A DNA stretch of 12,356 bases from Euperipatoides rowelli (Eukaryota; Onychophora; Udeonychophora; Euonychophora; Peripatopsidae), in the NCBI GenBank assembly GCA_003024985.2, contig PXIH01S0056768.1, one strand, 5' to 3'. The notes below the pieces were generated by a model that ran no database searches, was not told the DNA's origin, and worked only from the letters and a program-made list of their open reading frames with translations. The translations under genes were made by a program, and so were the position numbers. Positions 1 to 8,341 of the stretch are shown piece by piece. The first letter of the stretch is position 1. Every line of letters begins with the position of its first letter.

Positions 1-18
1 TTTGCACCTCTTTTGTTC

Positions 19-620
19 CTACCTGTCAGTATTGATTTCACTCTTGAAAGTCTTCCCCTGCTCATCCTGCTCACTTTTATCACCTCTCACCTTATTTTCC
101 AATACATTCCTAATATGTAATTATACTTTATACTTTCCATACGTTTTCAATGCCGGTTTCATTTTCACCATAGTCCAACTCAAATCACTATCATTTTCAC
201 TCCCATCCTTAAAGTCATTGTCCTTATCTGATATATCTTTACTTAAACCAGACTCTATCAACATCTGTTCCTTCAAAACTTGTTGTTTACCCATTACCAC
301 ACTTTCATAGGATTCCTTTTCCATTCCATTCTCACACTCATGCTCCTTTTTGTAGCCTCCATTTTACAATATTTGCAATATACATATGGACAATCACTTT
401 GTATATGCCCAACTCTTCTACATTTCAAACACAAGGGAGTCCGACCNATTTATCATTCTTACTCTTACTAGCCAGTCTTTAGTTGCCAACTTATATTTAA
501 TACTTTCAATTACCCCTGCCACCACAACTTAGACAATCCCCCTACTCCTTTTATGAGAAACATAATCCCTAATATTTTAATGGGTCCCATAAAGATTATT
601 AAAAGGCTTCACCCACCCTT
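19..620 (-). pseudogene. ORF1 C-terminal part of an L1/Tx1-like LINE, with CCHC zinc knuckles (broken)
   Basis: The protein would be the nucleic-acid-binding ORF1 chaperone of a non-LTR retrotransposon, which coats the element RNA. On the minus strand, positions 431-390 read CLKCRRVGHIQSDC, an exact C-x2-C-x4-H-x4-C zinc knuckle. A second one begins with CKYC (377-366) and ends with HEC (342-334), but a frameshift falls between its halves. After it comes an acidic, Ser/Asp/Lys-rich tail in one open frame (324-121), then a stop, then the same frame to a terminal stop at 19-21. Upstream, about 560-448 gives a basic stretch containing DWLVRVRM before GRTPLC, the usual position of the RNA-binding part of ORF1. 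The N at 447 lies at another frame change. The boundary with the RT piece upstream is uncertain, between 560 and 680. The knuckles are clear; the clade is inferred. Confidence 0.75.
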
Positions 621-1261
621 CCCTCATTTCAAATACATATGACTTCTCCAGATTAATGTCAGACCCTGTAATTTGCTTTAATTCATCAAAAATAATTGTT
701 AAAATNTTCTGATACTAACTATTATTAGAAAAGAACACTGAAATATCATCTATTAAAATATGGACTTACTCACCTCTAATTTTCCCATCAACTCAACTCA
801 ATTAGTTGACCTTTCCAACTTAAAAATTGTGTCTATGACATACAATGAGTATAAAGCTGCTGACAGGGGAGAGCCCTGCAGCAAAGAGTCTTTTAATGAA
901 CTTAAATCATCATGTACCTTCTTGTTCAGAAATGCAACACTTTTGTCTCTAATTAAAACGTAAATAAGCCTTGTGGTTTTATTGTTACCTAAATACTTCA
1001 AAATAATTAAATATGTAAGATAATCAACAGACACTTTGTTAAACGCTTTTCTCTTATCCGCTCTAAATAACATTGGATTTTGATTTGGTTTTCTTTTAAT
1101 CTCATTAAATGTTAAATGGTAATAATTTAAAGTCCTTTGAATACTCCTACCCCTTCTCCCATACACATTTGTGGGCACAATATGATCTAGATAAATGCTT
1201 TTATAGGGGTCCATTAAAATATATTTCTCTAGTAAATTCACCCCTTTCCACTTATGATCAT
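621..1261 (-). pseudogene. Second half of L1/Tx1-like ORF2 reverse transcriptase (broken)
   Basis: This piece carries the palm of a LINE reverse transcriptase, which copies element RNA into DNA at the target site. The open frame 1241-798 contains YGRRGRSI (the family's GRSI motif), then FRADKRKAFNKVSVDYL, whose first Asp, at about 1058, is the catalytic residue of motif A. It also has QGSPLSAALYSLYV, the usual GCPLSP box. After a frameshift, 759-742 reads ILIDDI, the counterpart of the catalytic YADD box with both Asp kept. It is followed by a stop and then by GSDINLEKSYVFEM, the conserved segment after that box (N at 705 in between). The first half of the same domain lies at 3519-4056, beyond an inserted LINE. 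Frameshifts and stops make it dead. The end near 621 is approximate, because ORF1-like sequence follows on the same strand. Confidence 0.82.
1255..1261. repeat. Target-site duplication TGATCAT, left copy
   Basis: TGATCAT occurs here and again at 3512-3518, directly bordering the plus-strand LINE between them. The sequence is itself nearly palindromic and short, so chance is possible. However, the split reverse transcriptase on the opposite strand resumes on both sides. Confidence 0.6.
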
Positions 1262-3511
1262 AATATGAAAAAAAAAAAAATTGTGATCAAAGTAGTATTT
1301 ATATCAAGGAAAAAGTGAAAATAGAATATCGATCTAAAACCAACTCAAACTATCCAGATTTTGGTGCTGCTATTTCAACGTTCAATTGGTATTTATTCTA
1401 TGATTATTGGGATATTGATCTCAATTTTTGACCGTTATTTCCACTAGCAAATCTAAGGTTGTTAAATTGGATGATAACATGTGGATGACACAATATAAAT
1501 TTACTAATCAAATCTATAAATCTGGCATTCAATAATCAATATCTACCTGAAGCTACAAATAATTCCATTAGATTAAAGAAAATAATAAAGAATGCTAAGA
1601 TTAAAGATCATCACAAGCAAATGAATAATATTACATATAGCTCAAAAAACTACTATGATCTTATAAAAAAAATCTACTGGATTATAAATTCAACAATAAT
1701 AAAAAAAAAAAAAATTGTTTTCCTGGAAAAACTGCTGACCACTCTATGATTGAAACTTTAATCATCTATAAAAATTGGCAAATTCATTTGATCCATTAAA
1801 AAATCAAATCATTATTATGTCCTATCTGATGAAATTTCCCCAGTAGACTACTTATGGGTAACAAGCAGCTACAAGCTGTTTCTCCAAATACTGCTACTGC
1901 TCCTGATGCAATCCCAAATTTTCTATTAAAATAATATGCACCTGTATTACCACTACCTATAATTTATTTAATTAACCTCTCATTCAAACTACATAAAATA
2001 CCTGAGATATTGAAATCGGCTTATTTATTTCAAATTCCAAAAATTAAAGTTCCATTAAACCAAGGTTAATTTAGGCCTATTTCGATTTTACTGACCATTG
2101 CCAAAATAAGTGAAAAACATATTCTGGGTTTGATTGTTGATAAGGTCAAAAAAGAATGGACAAATATAAGTTTGTAGCATTCCATAAACGCTCAAGTGCA
2201 GACTATATGTCTTTACACATTGACTGATTCTAAAAAATCTTGAGACCCCTAACAGCCAAGTTGTTTCAGTTATATCTGATTTCCATAAGGCTTACGATCT
2301 TGTTGATCATAACGTGTTTATGAAAAATTTTTCCTCAATCATCACCTCTGACAGGATTAAGAAATGGTTTCCTTCGATTTTGAGTGGCAGAAAACAAATT
2401 ATAAGACTTCCTGAATCAAAAAATCTAATGCACTTTTTGAGTTCTAATGGTGTCCCCCGAGGCTCGGTTTTGGGGGGGTCCTAATTTTTATCATTGCCAC
2501 TAATTCAATCGCTGTCAATATCAACAAACATTTTAAGTTTATAGACGATATCACCTTAGTAATAGCCCCGGAAACCAATCCAATTTAGAATATATAACCG
2601 AATCTGTGGTTGATCAATAATTATCTTCTGATTCAATTAAATGAAGAGTGTCTATAAATCCTTCTAAATCTTGCATCATTGTTCACAATTTCTCTAGAAC
2701 TAAATAAAATTATGATATTATCAATGACACACCTCTCCAATCAAGGAATCATTGCCAAATTTTAGGGCTAGAAATTTAAAATGGGACGCTCACATTGATG
2801 GAATAACTTCAAATTCATTAAAAAAATTCTTCATCCTGTATAAACTCAAAAAACTAAATGTTAACATCAAAGAATTAAAACATATTTACTTAACTTTTAT
2901 TCGTCTGTCAATTGAGTATTGTGCACCAGTATGGTCTAATGCTCTCACTAAAACACAAATTAATTCTTTGGAATTAATTCAGAAATGAGCCACAAAAATT
3001 ATATTAGGAATTGAATATAGTTCTCACATCAACGCTTTAAAAATTTTGAACATCCCTTCACTTGAAGAAAGACGATCTTATCTTTTTAAAAACTTCNCCA
3101 TATCCTTTAGTTACAGATACAATTATTTATTGCCTAANAAAATAAATGATATTTCTAATCATTTTACTAGATCCTCAAACAAATTGTTCAAGAACTTCAT
3201 TAGAACTAGTCGTTATGCCAAATCCACCTTACCATGCATAACCAATGTTCTCAATGATATCAGCAGTGAGTGATGTATAACTTATATATCATTGTATTAT
3301 TATTTTTTTATTATATATCTCAAAACATCTCGGATCACATATTTTTTCACCGAAAATCTTGAGTTTCCAAATTCTTTATATATTTATTTTATTGTAAATA
3401 AGTCCTCCATCCTTTCTGTAAGGGAAAAAGACATCAAATTTATCTCATTTGTATATTTTTCACTGTTTTGTAATCACTATTCTAAATAAACGCAATATAA
3501 TAAGTACTCAT
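1262..3511 (+). pseudogene. 5'-truncated CR1/Jockey-like LINE, reverse transcriptase remnant
   Basis: Translated in shifting frames, this stretch gives an ordered LINE ORF2 without its endonuclease. The pre-RT linker lies at about 1320-1830. Then come FRPISILLTIAKISEKHI (about 2071-2125), the motif A segment VISDFHKAYDLVDHN (from 2269, catalytic Asp in SDF), GVPRGSVLG (about 2449-2475) and FKFIDDI (2532-2549), the F-x-DD catalytic box. The open frame 2752-2988 carries the CR1/Jockey-type thumb, with KWDAHI, an IEYCAPVW box and LELIQK. The frame 3046-3273 carries the usual C-terminal segment, with an in-frame N at 3097 and 3138. About 240 bp of 3' untranslated sequence follow, ending in AAATAAAC and a short A/T-rich tail. 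A frameshift falls in a run of seven G near 2470. Many stops show it is old. It is inserted in the minus-strand RT. The exact clade within the Jockey/CR1 group is not resolved. Confidence 0.85.
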
Positions 3512-3518
3512 TGATCAT
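3512..3518. repeat. Target-site duplication TGATCAT, right copy
   Basis: This matches 1255-1261 and marks the 3' end of the CR1/Jockey-like LINE insertion. Confidence 0.6.
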
Positions 3519-3864
3519 CAACAACATAATTTTGGATATAATTTTTATATCCTGATTCATTAACGATATTGGTCTTATGCAACCAATATTTACATCATTA
3601 GCACTACCTGTTTGCTTCTGAAACATCTTTAAAACACTATATTATGCTTCACCATAAACGTTTCATCTCTCCTTATATAAAAAATATAATTATAGTAGCC
3701 TACAATAACATAACCATTAATACTTGCATATTTACATTCTTATAAAATTCAATAGTGATACCATCCGCCCAGTTAAGCAATTTTCTTAGAATCCTTTATC
3801 ACCTCTTTTTACTCTTCCATTGTGATACTGACATTCATATAATCTTCATCTATCTCTACTTTCA

Positions 3865-3879
3865 CTCTCTCTCTCTCTC
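3865..3879. repeat. (CT)n microsatellite
   Basis: There are about seven CT repeats. On the minus strand they read as an Arg/Glu run inside the decayed ORF2 linker, so the tract probably expanded after the element died. Confidence 0.9.
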
Positions 3880-4054
3880 CTGCTTTCTCTTTTCAAAATA
3901 TGTTCGGCTTAATCACATAAAATTCATCATACTTTCTAACCCCTTCCAAATATTATTATAGGCCACACCCTCCAGATGATGCTTTTGCATCACATTAACA
4001 ATCTGATAATTATCACAAATTATCTGCTTACCATCATTCACCGCTGACATTTTT

Positions 4055-4145
4055 TTGTTCTCCCATAACCATTTGTATAATTGACGTTTTTTGTTCTCCA
4101 TGACATTTGTATAATTGACGTTTTTTGTTCTCCCATAACCATTTG
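4055..4145. repeat. Short tandem repeat of 36- and 34-bp units, copy A of an 89-bp exact duplicate
   Basis: Units start at 4055, 4091 and 4125 (the last is partial). Each begins TTGTTCTCC and contains CATTTGTATAATTGACG. The second unit differs from the first by a 2-bp shortening. Positions 4057-4145 are identical base for base to 9059-9147. An N follows immediately at 4146. On the minus strand the units give KWLWENKKRQLY and shifted versions of it, so the repeat appears to be an expansion of ORF2 linker sequence that breaks the frame. Confidence 0.92.
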
Positions 4146-4146
4146 N
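4146..4146. other. Single unknown base at a repeat edge
   Basis: This N sits directly after the 89-bp duplicate. The N at 9058 sits directly before its other copy. The pairing suggests that both mark assembly joins rather than ordinary ambiguous calls. The other four Ns (447, 705, 3097, 3138) lie within decayed element sequence. Confidence 0.6.
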
Positions 4147-4481
4147 TTAAATTTTCAGGAAAATATATCTCTTTTATATAATTCAAATCAATTACTTTAC
4201 TCAGCTCCATATAAATATCCGTATTCGAAATACTGTCTGTATCCTTTTCAGTAAAGACTGTAAACAAACAATGGTGTGTTGACTATTTTCCAATTTCTTC
4301 ATTCTTTTCGTCCATTATCTCAATGAATTAATAAGCGTATGCATCCTTTCAGTCAACTCCTCACTTCCAATTGTATAATCCCAGTCCAAATTAATTAACT
4401 TTTTAATCAAAACTTCAAAACTTAATGTTTTCCTTTAGATACTCTCCAAGAAAATAATCACAGGCAGCCATTTTGCCCGAG
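4147..4481 (-). pseudogene. Likely ORF1 N-terminus and 5' end of a minus-strand L1/Tx1-like LINE (broken)
   Basis: A start codon at 4471-4469, in a good context (GGCAAAATGG), opens MAACDYFLGEYLKENIKF. It then needs frameshifts to continue through GSEELTERMHTLINSL and the open frame 4267-4147 (containing VIDLNYIKEIYFPENL). The product would be short, acidic to mixed in charge and rich in Leu/Ile/Lys, as expected of ORF1 N-terminal oligomerisation regions, but I see no decisive motif. Only about ten bases separate the ATG from the satellite, which starts at 4482 with a 17-bp sequence also present beside the poly(A) end at 12072. That makes 4481 a plausible true 5' end of the element. The frame stays open across the N at 4146. 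The ORF1 assignment is inferred from this position and from composition, not from homology I can prove. Confidence 0.45.
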
Positions 4482-5010
4482 ACTACAATATCTTAATGTT
4501 TTATGAATAAACAATGTGTTTTCTTGTGACAACAAAACCTAATTACTTTTTCCATGAAAATAATATAAGTATGACCATATCATAATGGACTATAAAGAAC
4601 AATGTATTTTGTTGTGACAGCAAAAATATTAACACTGTTGCCATGACAATAATTTCAAAATGATCATATCCTAATGATCTGTGAAGAAACAATATGTTTT
4701 CTTGTGGCAACAGAAAAATTTACCACTGTTGGGTGACAATAATTTCAACATGACCATGTCCTAATTATCTTTGAAGAAACAATATGGTTTTGTGGTAACA
4801 GGAAACCACTGTTGTCATGAAAATAATTTCAGTATGACCAGACCCTAATGATCAACAGGGTAATATAGAAAAATTACCACTGTTCCCATAACAATAATTT
4901 CAGTATAACCATACCATAATCATCTATGTGTTTTCTTATACCACTGTTGCCATTACATTAATTTCAGTATGACAATAATCTATTGATCTATGAAAAACAA
5001 TGTTTTGTTG
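4482..5010 (+). repeat. ~90-bp satellite array, block 1
   Basis: These are about six diverged units. The unit runs roughly GACCATATCCTAATGATC, then TATGAAGAAACAATGTG, TTTTGTTGTGGCAACA, a variable AGAAACATTACCAC, TGTTGCCATGACA and ATAATTTCAGTAT. Each unit carries an internal inverted repeat: TTGTTGTGGCAACA pairs with TGTTGCCATGACAA across about 15 bases. Several units here are shortened (near 4860 and 4930). The first 17 bases, ACTACAATATCTTAATG, also occur at 12055-12071. I see no coding capacity; open frames here cross unit boundaries and are by-products of the repeat. Confidence 0.9.
5002..5010. repeat. SINE target-site duplication GTTTTGTTG, left copy
   Basis: GTTTTGTTG lies inside a satellite unit and recurs at 5270-5278. 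There the satellite unit resumes with TGGCAACAG exactly where it had stopped. Confidence 0.85.
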
Positions 5011-5269
5011 TCCCAGCATCATGGTCCAGTCAGTAGCGATTCTGACTGAATCTGTGTCAAGACATATTTTGAGATTAGCACAGGTTCGCGTCCTAGCTGA
5101 TCCAGTTATGGAACTGTTTCTACCACCTTTCCAGGATTTTTAACCAAGTATGCTGGCTAAGAAAAGGAACCTGGTCTATGTAAATTACTCTAGAATACTC
5201 TCTCTTAAAATTAATTATATTAAATTAAAAATGAATTTACTGTGAATAACAATTTTTTTTTTTTTTAAA
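5011..5269 (+). mobile_element. tRNA-derived SINE
   Basis: This 259-bp insertion interrupts a satellite unit. Its head resembles a tRNA gene with an RNA polymerase III split promoter: an A box, TGGTCCAGTCAG, at 5022-5033 and a B box, GGTTCGCGTCC, at 5083-5093. Between them is AGTAGCGATTCTGACT, typical of a D-arm to anticodon-arm region. After the tRNA-like part (to about 5100) comes an unrelated body of about 150 bp and an A/T-rich tail ending in a run of T. A SINE has no protein of its own and depends on a partner LINE, commonly one sharing its 3' tail. I could not match the tail to either LINE family in the window. The B box differs from the GGTTCGAATCC consensus, and the tRNA fold is imperfect, so it is not a functional tRNA gene. 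Confidence 0.85.
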
Positions 5270-6089
5270 GTTTTGTTGTGGCAACAGAAATGTACCACTG
5301 TTGCCATGGCAATAATTTTAGTATGATTATATTCTAATGATCTCTGAAGAAACAATTTGTTTTGCTGTGACAAAAATACATCTATATCCAATATAATAAT
5401 TTCAGTGTGACATATCACAATGTTATATATCATAAGGACCATTTCTCTTGTGGCAACAGAAATATTAACATTGTTGCCATGACAATAATTTAAATATAAC
5501 CATAAGATAATGGGTAATGAAGAAACAACGTTGGATGTAGTGGCTGCATAATTACTATCATTGTTGCCATAACAAGAAATTCAATATGACCATATCCTAA
5601 AGATCTAGAAGAAAATACTGTGTTTTGTTGTGGCAACAGAAACGTTAACATTGTCAGCAGGACAACAAGGTCCGTTTGGCTAGAAGAAACAATATTTTTT
5701 GTTGTGGCAACATAACAATTTACCACTGTTGCCACGAAAATAATTCAGTATGACCATATCTTAATTTTCAATGAAGAAACAATATGTTTTGTTGTGGCCA
5801 CGAAAACACTACAACTATTGCCACGACAACAATTTAAGTATAATAATATAATAGGGCAACATAAATATTAACACTGTTGTCATGATAATAATTTCAGTAT
5901 GACAATATCCTAGAGATCTCTGAAGAAACAATGTGTTATGTTGTGACAACATTAATACTGTTGCCAATACAATAGTTTCAATATGCCCTTATCTTAATGA
6001 TCTATAAAAAAAAAAAACAATGTGTTTGTTGTAGAAATGGAATCATTGCCACTGTTACCGTGACAACAATTTAAGTATGTCCATATTAT
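5270..6089 (+). repeat. ~90-bp satellite array, block 2 (starts with the right SINE target-site duplication)
   Basis: About ten units run head to tail, with spacing varying from about 70 to 95 bases because of internal deletions. Positions 5270-5278 are the right copy of the SINE duplication GTTTTGTTG. The array ends near 6089 in CCATATTATT, where a LINE fragment begins. Nearly every unit keeps the TGTTGTGGCAACA and CACTGTTGCCA arms, although the sequence between them drifts. Confidence 0.9.
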
Positions 6090-7286
6090 TATAAAGCATA
6101 AAATTTTGTAAATCATAATATCTTTATCAAATCTTTAATCAACATTAGTTCTGAATCTTCCATTACTAAATGGCTCTCATCTTTATTGTATAAAAGAATA
6201 CAGTTAATCAAACCTGCAAAATCAATTAAATTAATCACTTATACAGCAAGCAACGTTGTGACCCAGGTAGCCGTTTTGAGCAATATTATTTCTGCTATAA
6301 CTACGAATTTAATTGCAAATGATATATCATCAAGATTTAAGTTTGTAGATGATTTGAATCACCTTTCCGTTAGCAATGAAAATAATAATAATTAAGAAAT
6401 AACAGTGAGCACTATGAATAAAATCGCACTTGACTCTAAGGATTGCGGAATGGAGTTAAATTCTTCCAAATCAAAAATAATGCTGCATAACTTTACTAAG
6501 AAGTACATGATCATTAACATTTCAATAAAATAATGATATCATAGAGTGTGGAGATAATTTAAAAATACTAGGTATTAATTTTTAGAATAACTTTAATTGG
6601 AGTATTCATGGTCAATATTAATATAAATGAGTTCAGAGTATACCTTTCAGGATCTATAAATTGAAGAGACTAGGTGCTAACAACAAAACTCCTATGTCTG
6701 TTTACATGTCATAAATTAGATCCCTACATTGTGAATATGTATGCCCAGTTTCGATTGGAGCCCTCACAAATGTCAGTCTTAATGCTTGAGAAAATACAGG
6801 TTATAATTTGTAAGATAATCCTTAAATATGATTATACCACATATATTAATATTCTTTCATATCTTAATTTGGAATTATTGAGTGAAAGACATAATATCAT
6901 TTAATCAAATTTGCAAATCCTTTTTTTTTTGAAACCTTTCAAGACCTTAAACCTACACAAAGATTTGATATCACAGGGATCAACATTAGATCTTATGTTC
7001 CATTTATCAAAACTAAATGCTACGCCACATCACCAATCTCTTCCTTTATTAATATATTGAATTTAAAAATTTAGTTACTTATATAATCCTTTAGTTACTG
7101 TACTTATATTAATATATATTTTTTTGCCCTTCCTAATAATTATATATTACACTCTCCATTTACAAAGTATAAAGCTGGATTATGTCCTTAGGGGCCAATC
7201 CATCAACCAATTCAATTGTAAATTCATTAATAACAAATTTATGTTATATGCGTTCTCTACCTTTCGAAATAAACATATACCTAACC
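6090..7286 (+). pseudogene. Second CR1/Jockey-like LINE fragment, 5'-truncated within the RT
   Basis: The fragment starts inside the reverse transcriptase palm. SITKWLSSLLYKRIQLIK (about 6160-6212) matches the W-x-S-x-L-x-x-R-x-Q motif, and FKFVDDL (6338-6358) is the F-x-DD catalytic box. It continues with MELNSSKSKIMLHNF (about 6451-6495). A frame change precedes LKILGINF (about 6560) and an IYKLKRLGA segment. The thumb box equivalent to EYxCPVW is near 6730, spread over two frames. The last segment, FETFQDLKPTQRFDITGINI and what follows, ends at a stop near 7070. A 3' untranslated region of about 200 bp, with GAAATAAAC at its end, meets the satellite at about 7286. It resembles the LINE at 1262-3511 in domain order but is clearly a different, equally decayed copy. 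Both edges are approximate; I could not define a convincing target-site duplication. Confidence 0.8.
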
Positions 7287-7510
7287 ATAAACAATAAGTT
7301 TTGTTGTGACCAAAATAAAATTGCCACTGTATATGTGACAGAAAAATTCCAGTATGTCCATTCCTAATTAACTATTATGACAAAAGAAACATCACCACTG
7401 TTGTCATATCAATTATTTCAGTATAACCATATGTTAATCATCTATGAAAAACCATGTTTTTTGTTGTGACAATAGACATGTTACCACTGTTGCCACGTCA
7501 AAAAATTTCA
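7287..7510 (+). repeat. ~90-bp satellite array, block 3
   Basis: Two to three units lie between the LINE fragment and the Harbinger element. They include a TTTTGTTGTGAC site near 7299 and a well kept TTTTTTGTTGTGACAATAG ... CCACTGTTGCCACG unit near 7458-7496. The unit phase on both sides of the LINE and of the next element matches, so this is interrupted array rather than a separate locus. Confidence 0.88.
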
Positions 7511-7513
7511 TAA
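7511..7513. repeat. TAA target-site duplication, left copy
   Basis: TAA precedes the terminal inverted repeat and recurs at 8339-8341. PIF/Harbinger elements characteristically duplicate a 3-bp TWA target. Confidence 0.75.
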
Positions 7514-7894
7514 AGTTTTGTACACAGTGTCATTCCTGGACTGGATGGAATGAACACTCAAAAACATCACTTTTCTCATTGTGTGTACAACCTTCATTCC
7601 TGAAAGGTGGCAGTTATTTTTAGAGTGATGAAGTGACTGTGTGTACACAAGAAACAAGATGTGAAAAATCATACACATGAGCTAACCGGAAGAATTCTGG
7701 GGCAGCATAATTCTATACTAGCACAGTTTACAACCTGTGTTAATAGTTGCATGCTTTTGTCTACTTACATTATCTCACAAGAAAATGACACAAGATAATC
7801 ACGTTTTCTTTTATTCACCTGAGTTTTGAATGATTTTATAGAAATATACAAAAACAATCTATGGTTATGGAAAGTTAAAAGTTGTATTTTGTTT

Positions 7895-8160
7895 ACAAAT
7901 ATAATGCATATGAGTCGTAATAGATTGTTGGAGGTATTGTCATCCATTCTTAGGTAATTTTTATAGTGGCATGGATTACTTAAGCAAAGTTCATTTAATA
8001 AATTATGTCCGAAAACTTTCCTCTGTTCTCTTTTGACCATATTTTCTATTTTTTTATGTATTTTAAATTTATTTGATCCATCTTTTAATAAATAGTAGAA
8101 AAAGTACAAAACAGGAAATAGTAATTACTTCAGTAACATCTGCCCCATGAAAATTTTCCT
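7895..8160 (-). pseudogene. HARBI1-like transposase N-terminal fragment
   Basis: On the minus strand, GADVTEVITISCFVLFLLFIKRW (about 8148-8080) is the hydrophobic-then-basic leader usual for PIF-type nucleases. After a frameshift, GHNLLNELCLSNPCHYKNYL and RMDDNTSNNLLRLI (about 8008-7905) match the family's G-x-x-x-LL-x-EL-x-x-D-x-x-x-Y-x-NYLRM-x-x-x-x-x-x-LL segment. The family protein is about 350-400 residues, and its DDE nuclease domain should follow. Here similarity stops right after LLRLI, and no DDE residues are visible. This is thus the remnant of an internal deletion, not an active enzyme. The family is recognised from memory of the motif; a profile search would settle it. Confidence 0.65.
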
Positions 8161-8187
8161 TTCTTGACTGAATAAATGATGTTTCAA

Positions 8188-8256
8188 GAAATGGAATGAA
8201 TGTGTGTAAGGAAATGGAATGAATCTTTGTAAGGAAATGGAATGAATGTGTGTACA
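8188..8256. repeat. 23-bp tandem repeat, three copies
   Basis: GAAATGGAATGAATGTGTGTAAG begins at 8188, 8211 and 8234, with small changes. The third copy runs into TGTGTGTACACA. It lies in the subterminal region of the Harbinger element, and the repeated ATTCC/TGTGTGT motifs match those near the other end. Confidence 0.92.
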
Positions 8257-8338
8257 CAATCTGATAACAATCCTGGATTGTCATCTCAGGAGTGTCATTC
8301 CAAAACTTAAGTTCAGCAATGACTGTGTGTACTTAGCT

Positions 8339-8341
8339 TAA
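8339..8341. repeat. TAA target-site duplication, right copy
   Basis: This matches 7511-7513. Satellite sequence resumes immediately after it. Confidence 0.75.

Larger units (their letters stand above)
3519..4145 (-). pseudogene. First half of L1/Tx1-like ORF2 reverse transcriptase, with linker (broken)
   Basis: Read from 4056 downward, the sequence starts with SAVNDGKQIICDNYQIVNVM, the usual segment between endonuclease and RT in L1-type ORF2. A lysine/glutamate-rich stretch follows, partly encoded by a (CT)n run. Then come SITMEE and a spacer before DGITIEFYKN (3765-3736), the family's GPDGI-EFYK box. Further on is IRPISLMNQDIKIISKIML (about 3578-3522), the RPISLLN-KI-SK motif of RT domain 1. 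The reading then stops at the LINE insertion and resumes at 1254 with the GRSI and motif A segments. At least three frameshifts or stops are present. Positions 4057-4145 are the tandem 34/36-bp repeat, which also matches 9059-9147, where the upstream part of an ORF2 is found. Confidence 0.82.
7514..8338 (-). mobile_element. PIF/Harbinger-type DNA transposon, internally deleted (825 bp)
   Basis: The ends form an imperfect terminal inverted repeat. The left end reads AGTTTTGTACACAGTGTCAT, and the right end, reverse-complemented, reads AGCTAAGTACACACAGTCAT, flanked by TAA on both sides. Subterminal motifs built from TGTGTGTACA and ATTCC recur inside both ends (for example 7580-7600, 7634-7648 and 8236-8258), as is common for transposase-binding regions. 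Inside, on the minus strand, is only the N-terminal part of a HARBI1-like transposase. The element is therefore non-autonomous and needs a related transposase elsewhere. A direct copy of the terminal TGACTGTGTGTAC at about 7634-7646 raises the possibility of a smaller MITE nested at the left end. It sits inside the satellite. Confidence 0.82.

Noticed and set aside
2-310. Plus-strand open frame of 102 codons at the window start
   Set aside because: It is the reverse of the ORF1 acidic tail. The Ser/Leu/Phe-rich reading is what the complement of Glu/Lys/Asp-rich coding gives, and the zinc knuckles lie on the other strand.
1267-1280. A-run at 1267-1280 as the poly(A) tail of a plus-strand element ending there
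   Set aside because: It lies just inside the left target duplication of the LINE, at its 5' side, and the sequence to its left is minus-strand RT. A microsatellite or a filler at the truncation point is simpler.
3292-3961. Plus-strand frames at 3292-3489 and 3755-3961
   Set aside because: The first is LINE 3' untranslated sequence. The second opposes the RT linker and is built on the (CT)n run.
5015-5095. Functional tRNA gene
   Set aside because: The B box is altered, cloverleaf pairing is imperfect, and a SINE body plus target duplication surround it.
5490-5735. Minus-strand frame with repeating MATVV and LPQQN segments
   Set aside because: It is satellite read through several units; the repeated peptides reflect the 90-bp period. 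The same applies to 5215-5442, 8583-8822 and part of 8961-9293.
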